DNA from: Couchioplanes caeruleus
GTDB taxonomy: Bacteria; Actinomycetota; Actinomycetes; Mycobacteriales; Micromonosporaceae
Direction: 5' to 3'
NCBI RefSeq assembly: GCF_003751945.1
Contig: NZ_RJKL01000001.1
Coordinates: forward strand, 3,286,001-3,350,000
Length of the DNA: 64,000 nucleotides
Below the pieces are notes generated by a model. That model was not told where the DNA came from. It was given only the letters and a program-made list of their open reading frames with translations, and ran no database searches. The position numbers and the translations under genes are program-made. The number at the start of each line of letters is the position of its first letter. The first letter of the stretch is position 1. Below, one piece after another: positions 24,498 to 32,617 of the stretch.

Positions 24498-25514
24498 TCA
24501 CACCGCGTGAACCACGTCCCGCGGCTCTGCGAAGTGGCAGGCGCTCGGGTGCGGCGAGCGCTCCCGAATCTGCAGCAGCGGCTCCTGCTCGGCGCAGACC
24601 GGCTGGGCCTTCCAGCACCGCGTGCGGAACCGGCAGCCCGAAGGGGGGTTCGCCGGCGACGGCACGTCGCCCTCCAGAACGATCTGGTCGCGGTGACCGC
24701 GCAGCCTCGGGTCCGGCACGGGTACTGCCGACAGCAGAGCCTGCGTGTACGGGTGCGTCGGGTTCTCGTAGATCTGCTCGTCGCCGCCGATCTCGACAAC
24801 CTTGCCGAGGTACATGACCGCGACCCGGTCCGAGATGTGGCGGACCACGGACAGGTCGTGGGCGATGAAGATGTACGAGAGGCCGAAGTCGCGCTGCAGC
24901 CCCTCCAGCAGGTTGATCACCTGTGCCTGGATCGACACGTCGAGCGCGGAGACCGGCTCGTCGCAGACGATGATCTCGGGCTTGAGCGCGAGCGCCCGGG
25001 CGATGCCGATGCGCTGGCGCTGGCCGCCGGAGAACTGGTGCGGATAGCGGTTGACGTGGTCGGGGTTGAGGCCGACCGTGTCCAGCAGGTCCTGCACGGC
25101 CTTCTCGCGCCCCTTGCGAGGGGTCACCTCGGGGTGGATCTCGAACGGTTCGCCGATGATGTCGCCGACCGTCATGCGCGGGTTGAGCGACGTGTACGGG
25201 TCCTGCAGCACCATCTGGATGTTGCGGCGGGCTCTGCGGAGCATGCCGCCCTTGAGCTTGACCATGTCCTGGCCGCGGACGTTGATCGAGCCCGCGGTCG
25301 GCTTCTCCAGCCCGACGAGCAGCTTGGCCAGCGTCGATTTGCCGCAGCCGGACTCGCCCACCACGCCGAGCGTCTCGCCGCGGCGCAACTGGAGGTCCAC
25401 GCCGTCGACCGCCCGCACGGCGCCGACCTTCGACTGGAAGACGATGCCCTGGGTGATCGGGAAGTGCTTCTTGAGACCTCGGGTCTCGAGCACCACGTCG
25501 TTGCGGTCGCTCAT
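24498..25514 (-). CDS. oligopeptide/dipeptide ABC transporter ATP-binding protein (OppF-like)
   Basis: 338 residues. Walker A '[14 protein letters not shown]', signature '[15 protein letters not shown]', Walker B '[13 protein letters not shown]', H-loop 'FIAHDLSVV', then the oligopeptide C-terminal extension with '[10 protein letters not shown]' (Cys motif that can hold an Fe-S cluster). Start at 25514: ATG overlaps the stop of a 26-codon bridge ORF and GGGGAGG lies 7 nt upstream inside it; the more distal ATG at 25559 falls inside the bridge DNA. Last gene of the operon. Confidence 0.92.
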   Translation of the reverse strand: MSDRNDVVLETRGLKKHFPITQGIVFQSKVGAVRAVDGVDLQLRRGETLGVVGESGCGKSTLAKLLVGLEKPTAGSINVRGQDMVKLKGGMLRRARRNIQMVLQDPYTSLNPRMTVGDIIGEPFEIHPEVTPRKGREKAVQDLLDTVGLNPDHVNRYPHQFSGGQRQRIGIARALALKPEIIVCDEPVSALDVSIQAQVINLLEGLQRDFGLSYIFIAHDLSVVRHISDRVAVMYLGKVVEIGGDEQIYENPTHPYTQALLSAVPVPDPRLRGHRDQIVLEGDVPSPANPPSGCRFRTRCWKAQPVCAEQEPLLQIRERSPHPSACHFAEPRDVVHAV

Positions 25515-25591
25515 ACCATCGCCTCCCCTGGCGCTCCGGCGATGGCCTCGGCCATGCACTCACTCACTGATTCGCACGTACGCTCGCTCAT
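25511..25591 (-). CDS. 26-codon bridge ORF between oppD and oppF
   Basis: Begins '[12 protein letters not shown]' and ends 'GAPGEAMV'. Its ATG overlaps the oppD TGA (ATGA) and its TGA overlaps the oppF ATG (ATGA), as in the purN/purH bridge. It contains the strong GGGGAGG for oppF. The 'MSER' opening matches the other bridge ORFs, the rest less so. Function as peptide unknown; coupling is the simplest reading. Confidence 0.45.
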   Translation of the reverse strand: MSERTCESVSECMAEAIAGAPGEAMV

Positions 25592-26631
25592 TCGCCGACC
25601 ACGTCCCGCCAGAAGTGGCACCGGGAGGTACGCCCCGGCGCGACGACGTACGGCGGTGGCGGCGGGTCCTGCCGGCACACGTCCTGGACGTAGGCGCAGC
25701 GCGGGTTGAAGGCGCAGCCCTTCGGGATGGCGGTCAGCGCCGGCGGCAGGCCCCGGATGACGTTGAGCTGCTGACCCTTCATGTCGAGGCGGGGGATCGA
25801 CTCGAGCAGGGCCTTCGCGTACGGGTGAGACGGGCGCGCGTAGATGTCGTAGACCGGCGCCTCCTCGACGACCTTGCCCGCGTACATCACGGAGATGCGG
25901 TCCGCGACGTCCGCCACCACGCCCATGTCGTGCGTGATGAGGATGAGGCCCATGTTGCGCTGCTGCTGGAGCTCCGCGAGCAGGCCCATGATCTGGGCCT
26001 GCACGGTCACGTCGAGCGCCGTGGTGGGCTCGTCGGCGATGAGCACCTCGGGGTCCAGCGCCAGCGCCATCGCGATCATCACGCGCTGCCGCATACCGCC
26101 GGAGAACTGGTGCGGGTAGTCGCCGATCCGAGCCCGGGCGGCCGGGATCTTGACCTGGTCGAGCAGCTCGATCGCGCGCTTCTTGGCATCGGCCCGGGAC
26201 ATGCCCCGGTGCTTCCGGAAGAGCTCGCTGAGCTGGTATCCGACCGTGAACACCGGGTTCAGGGCCGACAGCGCGTCCTGGAAGATCATCGCGATCTGAT
26301 TGGCACGCACCTTGCGGCGCTGCTTCTCCGGCAGCTTCAGCAGGTCGAGGCCGCGGTACTTGACCTCGCCCTTGGTGATGTAGCCGGGCGGGCTGTCCAG
26401 GATGCCCATGATCGCCTGCGCGGTCACGGACTTGCCGCAGCCGGACTCGCCGAGGATGGCGAGGGTCTCACCGGGCGACAGCGCGAAGTTGGCACCGTTG
26501 ACGGCGTGGGCGACGCCGTACTGGGTGCGGAACTCCACGTGCAGGTCGTTCACTTCGAGCAGCGGGGCGTGCGGGTCCAGGCCCGGCAGCACGTCGATCT
26601 GCGCCTTGATGTCGGTCATGTCTGCGGTCAC
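25588..26631 (-). CDS. oligopeptide/dipeptide ABC transporter ATP-binding protein (OppD-like)
   Basis: 347 residues. Walker A '[14 protein letters not shown]', signature 'FSGGMRQRVMIAMAL', Walker B 'EVLIADEPTTALD', H-loop 'LITHDMGVV', and a C-terminal 'KGCAFNPRCAYVQDVC' Cys motif. Works as a heterodimer with OppF to energise the OppBC channel. GTG start at 26631 overlaps the oppC stop (GTGA). Confidence 0.93.
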   Translation of the reverse strand: MTADMTDIKAQIDVLPGLDPHAPLLEVNDLHVEFRTQYGVAHAVNGANFALSPGETLAILGESGCGKSVTAQAIMGILDSPPGYITKGEVKYRGLDLLKLPEKQRRKVRANQIAMIFQDALSALNPVFTVGYQLSELFRKHRGMSRADAKKRAIELLDQVKIPAARARIGDYPHQFSGGMRQRVMIAMALALDPEVLIADEPTTALDVTVQAQIMGLLAELQQQRNMGLILITHDMGVVADVADRISVMYAGKVVEEAPVYDIYARPSHPYAKALLESIPRLDMKGQQLNVIRGLPPALTAIPKGCAFNPRCAYVQDVCRQDPPPPPYVVAPGRTSRCHFWRDVVGE

Positions 26632-27569
26632 CGCAACTTCGGGTCGAAGGCGTCGCGGACGGCGTCGCCGAGCATGATGAAAGCCAGCACCGTGGCCGCG
26701 AGGAAGACGGACGGCCAGATCAGCGGGCCGGGCTCGACCCGGGCCAACGGACCCGCCTCGGCGATCGAGATGCCCCAGGAAATGGCGTCGTTCTTGAGGC
26801 CGATGCCGAGGTACGACAGCGTCGCCTCGCTGGCGATGTTGGTGCCCAGCAACAGGGTCAGCACCACGATGAAGGACGCGGTCGAGTTCGGCAGGATGTG
26901 CCGCATCATCAGCCGCGCCGGGCCGGAGCCGAGCATTCGGGCCGCCGCCACGTAGTCCTGGTTCTTGGAGGCGATGACCGAGGAGCGCATGATGCGCGCC
27001 GCCGTCGTCCAGCCGAGGAAGCCGAGGGTCAGGGTCACCGCCATGACGCCGTCGCTGGACGGGTCGGCCGAGAGGCGCTTGGCCAGCACGATCGCGGCGA
27101 GCAGGAACGGGATGCCGAGGACGACGTCGATGAAACGCGACAGCACAGCGTCCACCCAGCCGCCGAAGTAGCCGGCGCCGAGCCCGAAGATCAGGCCGAT
27201 GATGCCGGCGAGCAGAGTCGCCACGATGCTCACCTGCAGCGAGTTGCGCGCGCCGTAGATGGTCTTCGCGTAGATGTCACAGCCCTGGTAGTCGAAGCCG
27301 AAGAAGGCGTTACCGGTGGGGCCGTCGTGCTGGCGCGACAGGTTGCAGTCGCGCGGGTCGCCGGCGCCGAACAACCCGGGCCATACCGCCATCAGCGTGA
27401 TGATGACGACCAGCACCGCCGCGAACCAGAAAATTTTGCTCTTGCGGAGGTCGATCCAGGCGTCGGCGGCAAGGCTGCGCGGCTTGTCCTTCTTGCTGGC
27501 GTGCCGGGGTTCGGTCGGCGCCTCACCGCCGGGGCCCGCGGCGGAGACTACGGCGTCGATGTCACTCAT
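26628..27569 (-). CDS. oligopeptide/dipeptide ABC transporter permease (OppC-like)
   Basis: 313 residues. Long polar N-terminus, OppC_N helix ('FWFAAVLVVIITLMAVWPGL'), then a five-helix permease core. The EAA loop, which meets the ATPases, is near 'AARMLGSGPARLMMRHILPN'. An 8-bp overlap with the end of oppB and a GTGA overlap with oppD indicate tight coupling. Confidence 0.92.
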   Translation of the reverse strand: MSDIDAVVSAAGPGGEAPTEPRHASKKDKPRSLAADAWIDLRKSKIFWFAAVLVVIITLMAVWPGLFGAGDPRDCNLSRQHDGPTGNAFFGFDYQGCDIYAKTIYGARNSLQVSIVATLLAGIIGLIFGLGAGYFGGWVDAVLSRFIDVVLGIPFLLAAIVLAKRLSADPSSDGVMAVTLTLGFLGWTTAARIMRSSVIASKNQDYVAAARMLGSGPARLMMRHILPNSTASFIVVLTLLLGTNIASEATLSYLGIGLKNDAISWGISIAEAGPLARVEPGPLIWPSVFLAATVLAFIMLGDAVRDAFDPKLR

Positions 27570-28488
27570 AACGAATCCTTGGGTCGAGGGCGGCGTACAA
27601 CAGGTCGACCAGCAGGTTCACGACCAGGAAGACGATCACGAGGATGCTGACGAACCCGACCACGAGCGGACCGTCCTCGGTCCGGATGCCGCGGAAGAGG
27701 TTGAAGCCAACCCCCGGGATGTTGAAGACGCCTTCGGTCACGATCGCGCCGGACATGAGGCCACCGATGTCGACGCCGATGAGCGTCACGACCGGGATGA
27801 GCGAGTTGCGAAGCACGTGCACGCCGATCACCCGCTTGCGGGACAGACCCTTCGCGCGAGCCGTGCGAACGTAGTCGGAGCGCAGGTTCTCGGCGACGGA
27901 GGCGCGGGTCACCCGCAGCTCGGTCGCCAATACCAGGCTGCCCAGCACGACAGCGGGCATCAACAGGGCGTAGAAGGTGGGATTCGCGCCCGCGGTGGGA
28001 GGGAACCAGCCGAGCTTGATGCCGAAGATGAGCTGGGTCAGCGGGGCGAGCACGATGATCGGCAGCGACAGGATGATCAGAGTGATCACCAGCGTCACGT
28101 TGTCGAACAGGCCGCCACGGCGGATGCCGGAGATGACGCCGGCGGTGATGGCCACGACGGCGACGATGACGATGGACATCAGCGCGAGCTTGATGGTGAT
28201 CGGCCAGGCCGTCGCCATCATGTCGCTGATCTGGCGACCGGTCAGCGACTGGCCGAAGTCACCGGTCAGCAGGCCCTTCATGTAGTACCAGTACTGCATG
28301 AGGAAGGGCTCGTTGAGGTGGTATCGCTCAGTGAGCGCCAGACGGACGTTCTCGGAGATGGGTCGTTCGCCCGCCAACGCCTGGAGGGGGTCGTCCTGGT
28401 TGGCGAACATCAGCGCGTACACGATGAAGGTGGCCCCGAAGAACGTCAGGACCATCTGTAGTAGGCGCCGCACGATGTAGCGGAACAT
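27562..28488 (-). CDS. oligopeptide/dipeptide ABC transporter permease (OppB-like)
   Basis: 308 residues, six membrane segments. N-terminal 'MFRYIVRRLLQMVLTFFGAT' is typical of OppB/DppB; the EAA loop is 'YVRTARAKGLSRKRVIGVHV'. Inner-membrane half of the peptide channel. ATG behind AGAGG. A 16-bp stem-loop in the 133-bp gap to oppA probably lowers its expression relative to the binding protein. Confidence 0.93.
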   Translation of the reverse strand: MFRYIVRRLLQMVLTFFGATFIVYALMFANQDDPLQALAGERPISENVRLALTERYHLNEPFLMQYWYYMKGLLTGDFGQSLTGRQISDMMATAWPITIKLALMSIVIVAVVAITAGVISGIRRGGLFDNVTLVITLIILSLPIIVLAPLTQLIFGIKLGWFPPTAGANPTFYALLMPAVVLGSLVLATELRVTRASVAENLRSDYVRTARAKGLSRKRVIGVHVLRNSLIPVVTLIGVDIGGLMSGAIVTEGVFNIPGVGFNLFRGIRTEDGPLVVGFVSILVIVFLVVNLLVDLLYAALDPRIRYE

Positions 28489-28565
28489 ACGGATTTAGCC
28501 TCTTCCGCGGAAGATGCGCCGCCCGGCCTCGTGGGCCGCGCGGCTGATAGGAGGGGAGACACAGC

Positions 28566-28602
28566 GGTGGCGTCACGGTTTCACAAAAACCGTGACGCCA
28601 CC
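28566..28602 (-). terminator. intercistronic stem-loop between oppA and oppB
   Basis: Perfect 16-bp inverted repeat GGTGGCGTCACGGTTT / AAACCGTGACGCCACC, 5-nt loop, about 20 nt past the oppA stop. Such elements often allow partial termination so that the binding protein is made in excess. Confidence 0.75.
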
Positions 28603-28621
28603 ACTGCACGAACGGCTTAGA

Positions 28622-30253
28622 TCACTTCTTCACTTCGATCTTGTAGAGGTTCACCTTAGTGAAGATGTCCACCTCTACGTTGGTCACCTTCTCCGAGTGG
28701 CCGAAGTTGTTCTGGCCGAAGCGGAGCGGGATGACGGGCATGTCCTTGGCGAGGATGTCCTCGGCGGCCTGCCACTTGGCGACGGCCTCCTCGGTCGTCT
28801 TCGCCGCGGAGCCTTCCTTCACCAGGTTGTCGAACGCCGGGTTGCTGTAGCCGTAGTAGTTCGAGGAACCACCGGTGGCGTACAGCGGGCCGAGGTAGTT
28901 CTCCATCAGCGGGTAGTCCATGACCCAGCCGAGGCGGATCAGGCCGACCGGCTGCTTCTTCTCGACCTTGGTCAGCAGGTCGGCGAACTTGGGCTCGCCG
29001 ACACCGGTGCAGTCGATCTGCAACGCCTGCTTGATCTGGTTGCACATCGCGTCGACCCAGGCCTTGTGGCCACCGTCGGCGTTGTAGGTGATCTGGACCT
29101 TAGCCGGGCCGTTGTTCTCCGTCCAGAGTTTCTTGGCCTCGGTGGGGTTGTACTCGCAGCTGGCACCACAGGTGTTCTCGCGGTAGCCCGCGACGGCGGG
29201 CGACACGAAGCTGGCGGCCGGGGTCTGCGAGCCGAGGAAGATCTGGTCGGTGATCTCCTTGCGGTTGACCGCCATGGAGAGGGCCTTACGCACGTTGACG
29301 TTCGAGAACGACTTGTCGAACGTCGGGAAGCCGACGAACTGGAAGGTCGAGGCCGGGCTCTTCTTGAAGCGCTCGCCCAGGTCGCCCGGCGCGGACGCCA
29401 GGCTCTCGATCGGGATCTGGGTCTGCACGTCGTCGTTGCCGGCGACGAGGTCGGCGTACTCGGCCTTCGCGTCCTGGTAGATCTTGAAGGTCACGCCGTC
29501 GATCTTCGGTACCTCGCCCTTGAAGCCCTGGACCTTCTCGACCTCGATCTTCGAGTCGTGCTGCCAGGTGCCCTTCATCTTGAAGGGACCGTTACCGATG
29601 ATCGCGTCCTCGAAGCCGTCGGCGATCTTGCCGGGAGCGGAGAACGCGGCCTTGGGCAGCGGGTGGAAGGCGGTGTAGCCCATGACGGACTTCCAGCCGG
29701 CGAACGGCGCGGAGAGCGTCACGGTGAAGGTCGAGTCGTCGATCTTCTTCAGACCGGTCAGGGTCTTGGCCTTCGGCTCGGGGGCCTTCTGCGGGCCCTC
29801 CTCGCCGTCCGGGTCCTTGGACTGGAGGTCCGCGTAACCCTCGATGCGCTCGTAGAAGTAGGAGGCACCCTGGGCGTTGGGGCCGTAGGCGCCGTAGTTC
29901 CACGCGTCGATGTAGTTGTCGGCGACAACCTGCTCGCCGTTGTGGAAGGTGAAGCCCGGCTTCAGCTTCACCGTCCAGACCTTGTTGTCGTCCGAGGTGA
30001 CCGACTCGGCGGCAACCTCAAAGGGCTTGTTCTCCGCGTCGAAGTCGATGAGCGGGTAGAAAAGTGCGGCAAGGACCTGCGCACCACCGCTTTCCGTCGT
30101 GTTCGACGGGATCAGGTGCTGCGGTTCAGCGATTCCGATGACGATGCTGTTGGACGCGGAGTCAGCTTCCTCCGACCCGCCTCCGCAGCCTGCAGCGAAC
30201 AAGGCGATGGCGGTCGCGCCGACCGCCATCTTCCATGGGCGATTCCCAAACAT
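28622..30253 (-). CDS. oligopeptide ABC transporter substrate-binding lipoprotein (OppA/DppA-like)
   Basis: 543 residues. Lipoprotein signal: 'ATAIALFAAGC' with acylated Cys23. SBP_bac_5 family: 'PQHLIPSNT', 'WTVKLKPGFTFHNGEQV', 'ALSMAVNRKEI', 'KKLWTENNG'. Binds peptides outside the membrane and hands them to OppBC. ATG at 30253 is chosen over an upstream in-frame start at 30280 because AAGGAGG lies 7 nt before it and the signal peptide begins correctly. First gene of the operon, with its own promoter upstream. Confidence 0.93.
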   Translation of the reverse strand: MFGNRPWKMAVGATAIALFAAGCGGGSEEADSASNSIVIGIAEPQHLIPSNTTESGGAQVLAALFYPLIDFDAENKPFEVAAESVTSDDNKVWTVKLKPGFTFHNGEQVVADNYIDAWNYGAYGPNAQGASYFYERIEGYADLQSKDPDGEEGPQKAPEPKAKTLTGLKKIDDSTFTVTLSAPFAGWKSVMGYTAFHPLPKAAFSAPGKIADGFEDAIIGNGPFKMKGTWQHDSKIEVEKVQGFKGEVPKIDGVTFKIYQDAKAEYADLVAGNDDVQTQIPIESLASAPGDLGERFKKSPASTFQFVGFPTFDKSFSNVNVRKALSMAVNRKEITDQIFLGSQTPAASFVSPAVAGYRENTCGASCEYNPTEAKKLWTENNGPAKVQITYNADGGHKAWVDAMCNQIKQALQIDCTGVGEPKFADLLTKVEKKQPVGLIRLGWVMDYPLMENYLGPLYATGGSSNYYGYSNPAFDNLVKEGSAAKTTEEAVAKWQAAEDILAKDMPVIPLRFGQNNFGHSEKVTNVEVDIFTKVNLYKIEVKK

Positions 30254-30317
30254 GGGAGTGCCTCCTTCAGGGGCGCTCACGAGGGGTTGTGTGAGTAGGT
30301 GCCACCTTTACACAGCG

Positions 30318-30346
30318 GCCCTAGTCCTTGAGGCCGCCGTTATCAA
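30318..30346 (-). promoter_or_regulatory. candidate promoter of the opp operon
   Basis: Minus strand TTGATA (30341-30346), 17 bp, TAGGGC (30318-30323), about 65 nt before the oppA start. Good -35 and spacing, moderate -10. Confidence 0.5.
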
Positions 30347-30522
30347 CCCGATATTCGCCCGTTGGGCCTCGGCCGTCTCCGAAGGCTCGTACTTTCGGTC
30401 AACGACAAGGCGCTGACCAGCGGTTACCCGTCAGTCGTAATGGTCTGACAGCGATCCGTAAGCGCAATGTCGGGTTTCGCCCGTGGCGCGTCGAAAAGTC
30501 CCCGCCGGATGGATGAGGCCGG

Positions 30523-31188
30523 CTAGACGAGCCGACGATCCGCCGCCCATCTGGACAGTTCATAGCGGTTGGACATCTGCAGTTTCCGCAACACGTTCGA
30601 CACATGCGTCTCCACCGTCTTGATGGAGATGTACAGCTCCTTGGCGATCTCCTTGTACGCGTACCCACGCGCCAGCAACCGCAGCACCTCCCGCTCACGG
30701 TTGGTGAGCTGATCGAGCTCCGGATCGGCCACCGGGACGTCCGGGCGCGCGGCGAAGGCGTCCAGCACGAAGCCGGCCAACCGCGGGCTGAACACCGCGT
30801 CGCCGTCGGCCACCCGCCGGACCGCCGCGGCCAGCTCGTCGGGCGAGATGGTCTTGGTGACGTAGCCGCGCGCGCCGGCCCGGATCAGACCGATCACGTC
30901 CTCGGCGGCGTCGGACACCGACAGCGCCAGAAACTTGACCTGTGGGTGCGTACGCCGCATCGCGTCCAGCACGGCCCGGCCCCCGCCGTCGGGCATGTGC
31001 ACGTCGAGCAGCACGACGTCGGGCTCGGTGGCGGCGATGCGGGCGACCGCCTCGGCCACGGAGCTGGCCTCCCCCACCACGTCGACGTGCACGCCCAGCT
31101 CGGCGCGGACGCCGGCCCGGAACATCGCGTGGTCGTCCACGAGGAAGACGGTGAGGCGGCGGCCCTCCTCGGCGGCGGTCTCGGTCAT
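30523..31188 (-). CDS. NarL/LuxR-family response regulator
   Basis: 221 residues. Receiver domain with acidic pair D18-D19 ('LVDDH'), phosphoacceptor D62 ('VVLLDVHMP') and the conserved Lys in 'GYVTKTIS'. C-terminal LuxR HTH: 'LTNREREVLRLLARGYAYKEIAKELYIS'. ATG overlaps the stop of the upstream kinase (ATGA), so the two form a two-component pair. Likely controls the divergent PspC/LiaF-like operon and itself, by analogy with LiaSR-type envelope-stress systems. Confidence 0.93.
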   Translation of the reverse strand: MTETAAEEGRRLTVFLVDDHAMFRAGVRAELGVHVDVVGEASSVAEAVARIAATEPDVVLLDVHMPDGGGRAVLDAMRRTHPQVKFLALSVSDAAEDVIGLIRAGARGYVTKTISPDELAAAVRRVADGDAVFSPRLAGFVLDAFAARPDVPVADPELDQLTNREREVLRLLARGYAYKEIAKELYISIKTVETHVSNVLRKLQMSNRYELSRWAADRRLV

Positions 31189-32462
31189 CGTGCGTTCTCC
31201 TTTCCGGCGGCGACGCTGTCGCGCGAGGCGGGCAGTGTCAGGCGGACCTCCGTGCCGTCCCCGGGTTCGCTGCGGATCACGGCCTTGCCGCCGTGCCGCT
31301 GCATACGTCCGATGATCGAGCCGCGTACGCCATGGCGGGTATCTTCCACCGCGTTCAGATCGAAGCCGGCGCCGCGGTCGCGGACGAAGACGCTGAGCTC
31401 GTCGTCCTCGACTTCCGCGTACAGCGAGACGGTCCGTACGCCCGCGTGCCGGGCGGCGTTGACCAGGGCCTCGCGCGCGGCCGCGACCAGGGCGGCGACC
31501 CGCTCGTCACACTGCGTGTCGCCGACCACGACGGTCTCGACCGAGATCGCGTACGTGTCCTCGACCTCGGCGGCGGCCTGTTCCAGGGCGGCCGAGAACC
31601 GCTCGGTCGGCGACGCGGCCGGTTTGTAGAGCCAGTTGCGCAGCGAGCGTTCCTGACCTCGGGCGAGCCGCTGCACCTCTTTGATGTCGGTGGAGTTGCG
31701 CTGAATGAGGGCGAGCGTGTGCAGCACCTGGTCGTGAATCATGGCGGCGACCTCGGCGCGCTCCTGCTCGCGGATGCGCCCCTCCCGCTCGGAGCGGAGC
31801 TGGCTGAACGTGCGCCACAGCAGCGGCGCCACCACCACGCCGACCCCGAGCAGCCCGACCAGAGCGAAGATCACGCCGTTGAAGACCGTGGTGAGGTTGC
31901 CCTTGGGCAGGAAGACCGCCAGCACGCCGATGACGCCGACCGCGACCAGCACGCCGCCGCCGATGAAGCGGAACACGAAGGACCGGCGGTCACTCTCGGC
32001 TACCACGGCGGCAAGCCACGGGGTCTGCGAGGCGCCGTCCGTCCACTGGCTGCGCCGGGTGGGATCGGACTGATGCCAGATCACACCGGCGCCGACCGCG
32101 ATGACCGCGACCAGCCAGCCGACCGTCCCGGCCACGCCGTTGTCGCTCGAGACCAGCGCCTGCAGCAGCACCACGCCCAGGCCGATGGCGCCGAACGGCA
32201 ACAGCAGCACCAGGTCGCGCCGGGGGGTCACCCCGGTCGGCGCCTGCAGCGGCAGCACCGCCCAGAAGACGGCGTACAGCAGCAGGCCCAGGCCGTTGAA
32301 GCCGAGCAGCAGGACCAGGGCGATGCGGACCGCTGTGACGGATATGCCGAGGTGGCGCGCGATGCCGGCCGCGACACCGGCGATGACGCGGTGCTCGCGC
32401 GGCCGATAGAGGCGGCGCGTCGGTGGCGGTACGGCGGTGGCGGTGATCGCTGCGCTCCTCAC
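31185..32462 (-). CDS. PspC-domain sensor histidine kinase (LiaS/DesK type)
   Basis: About 425 residues from GTG at 32462 (a GTG at 32519 would add 19 residues). N-terminal PspC domain: 'RRLYRPREHRVIAGVAAGIA' and its membrane helix. Then about four more membrane segments, a HisKA_3 helix with phosphoacceptor His in 'AAMIHDQVLHTLALIQ', and an HATPase domain ('EALVNAARHAG', 'RDRGAGFD', 'GIIGRM'-like 'GSIIGRM'). Fusing PspC to the kinase lets it sense membrane stress or PspC partners directly. Coupled to the response regulator. Confidence 0.88.
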   Translation of the reverse strand: MRSAAITATAVPPPTRRLYRPREHRVIAGVAAGIARHLGISVTAVRIALVLLLGFNGLGLLLYAVFWAVLPLQAPTGVTPRRDLVLLLPFGAIGLGVVLLQALVSSDNGVAGTVGWLVAVIAVGAGVIWHQSDPTRRSQWTDGASQTPWLAAVVAESDRRSFVFRFIGGGVLVAVGVIGVLAVFLPKGNLTTVFNGVIFALVGLLGVGVVVAPLLWRTFSQLRSEREGRIREQERAEVAAMIHDQVLHTLALIQRNSTDIKEVQRLARGQERSLRNWLYKPAASPTERFSAALEQAAAEVEDTYAISVETVVVGDTQCDERVAALVAAAREALVNAARHAGVRTVSLYAEVEDDELSVFVRDRGAGFDLNAVEDTRHGVRGSIIGRMQRHGGKAVIRSEPGDGTEVRLTLPASRDSVAAGKENAR

Positions 32463-32617
32463 GGGCGGGTGCGGAAGGTGACCTGTTCGATCGTCACACG
32501 TCCGGCAGGCCGGGGCCACGGGGAACTTCCCCCATGACGGGTACCCCCGGATCTCAGGGTGGTGTCAGGGTCGCCGCCTGAGGCGAGCCGGGCGGCCCGG
32601 GCGCCAGTATCGAAGCC

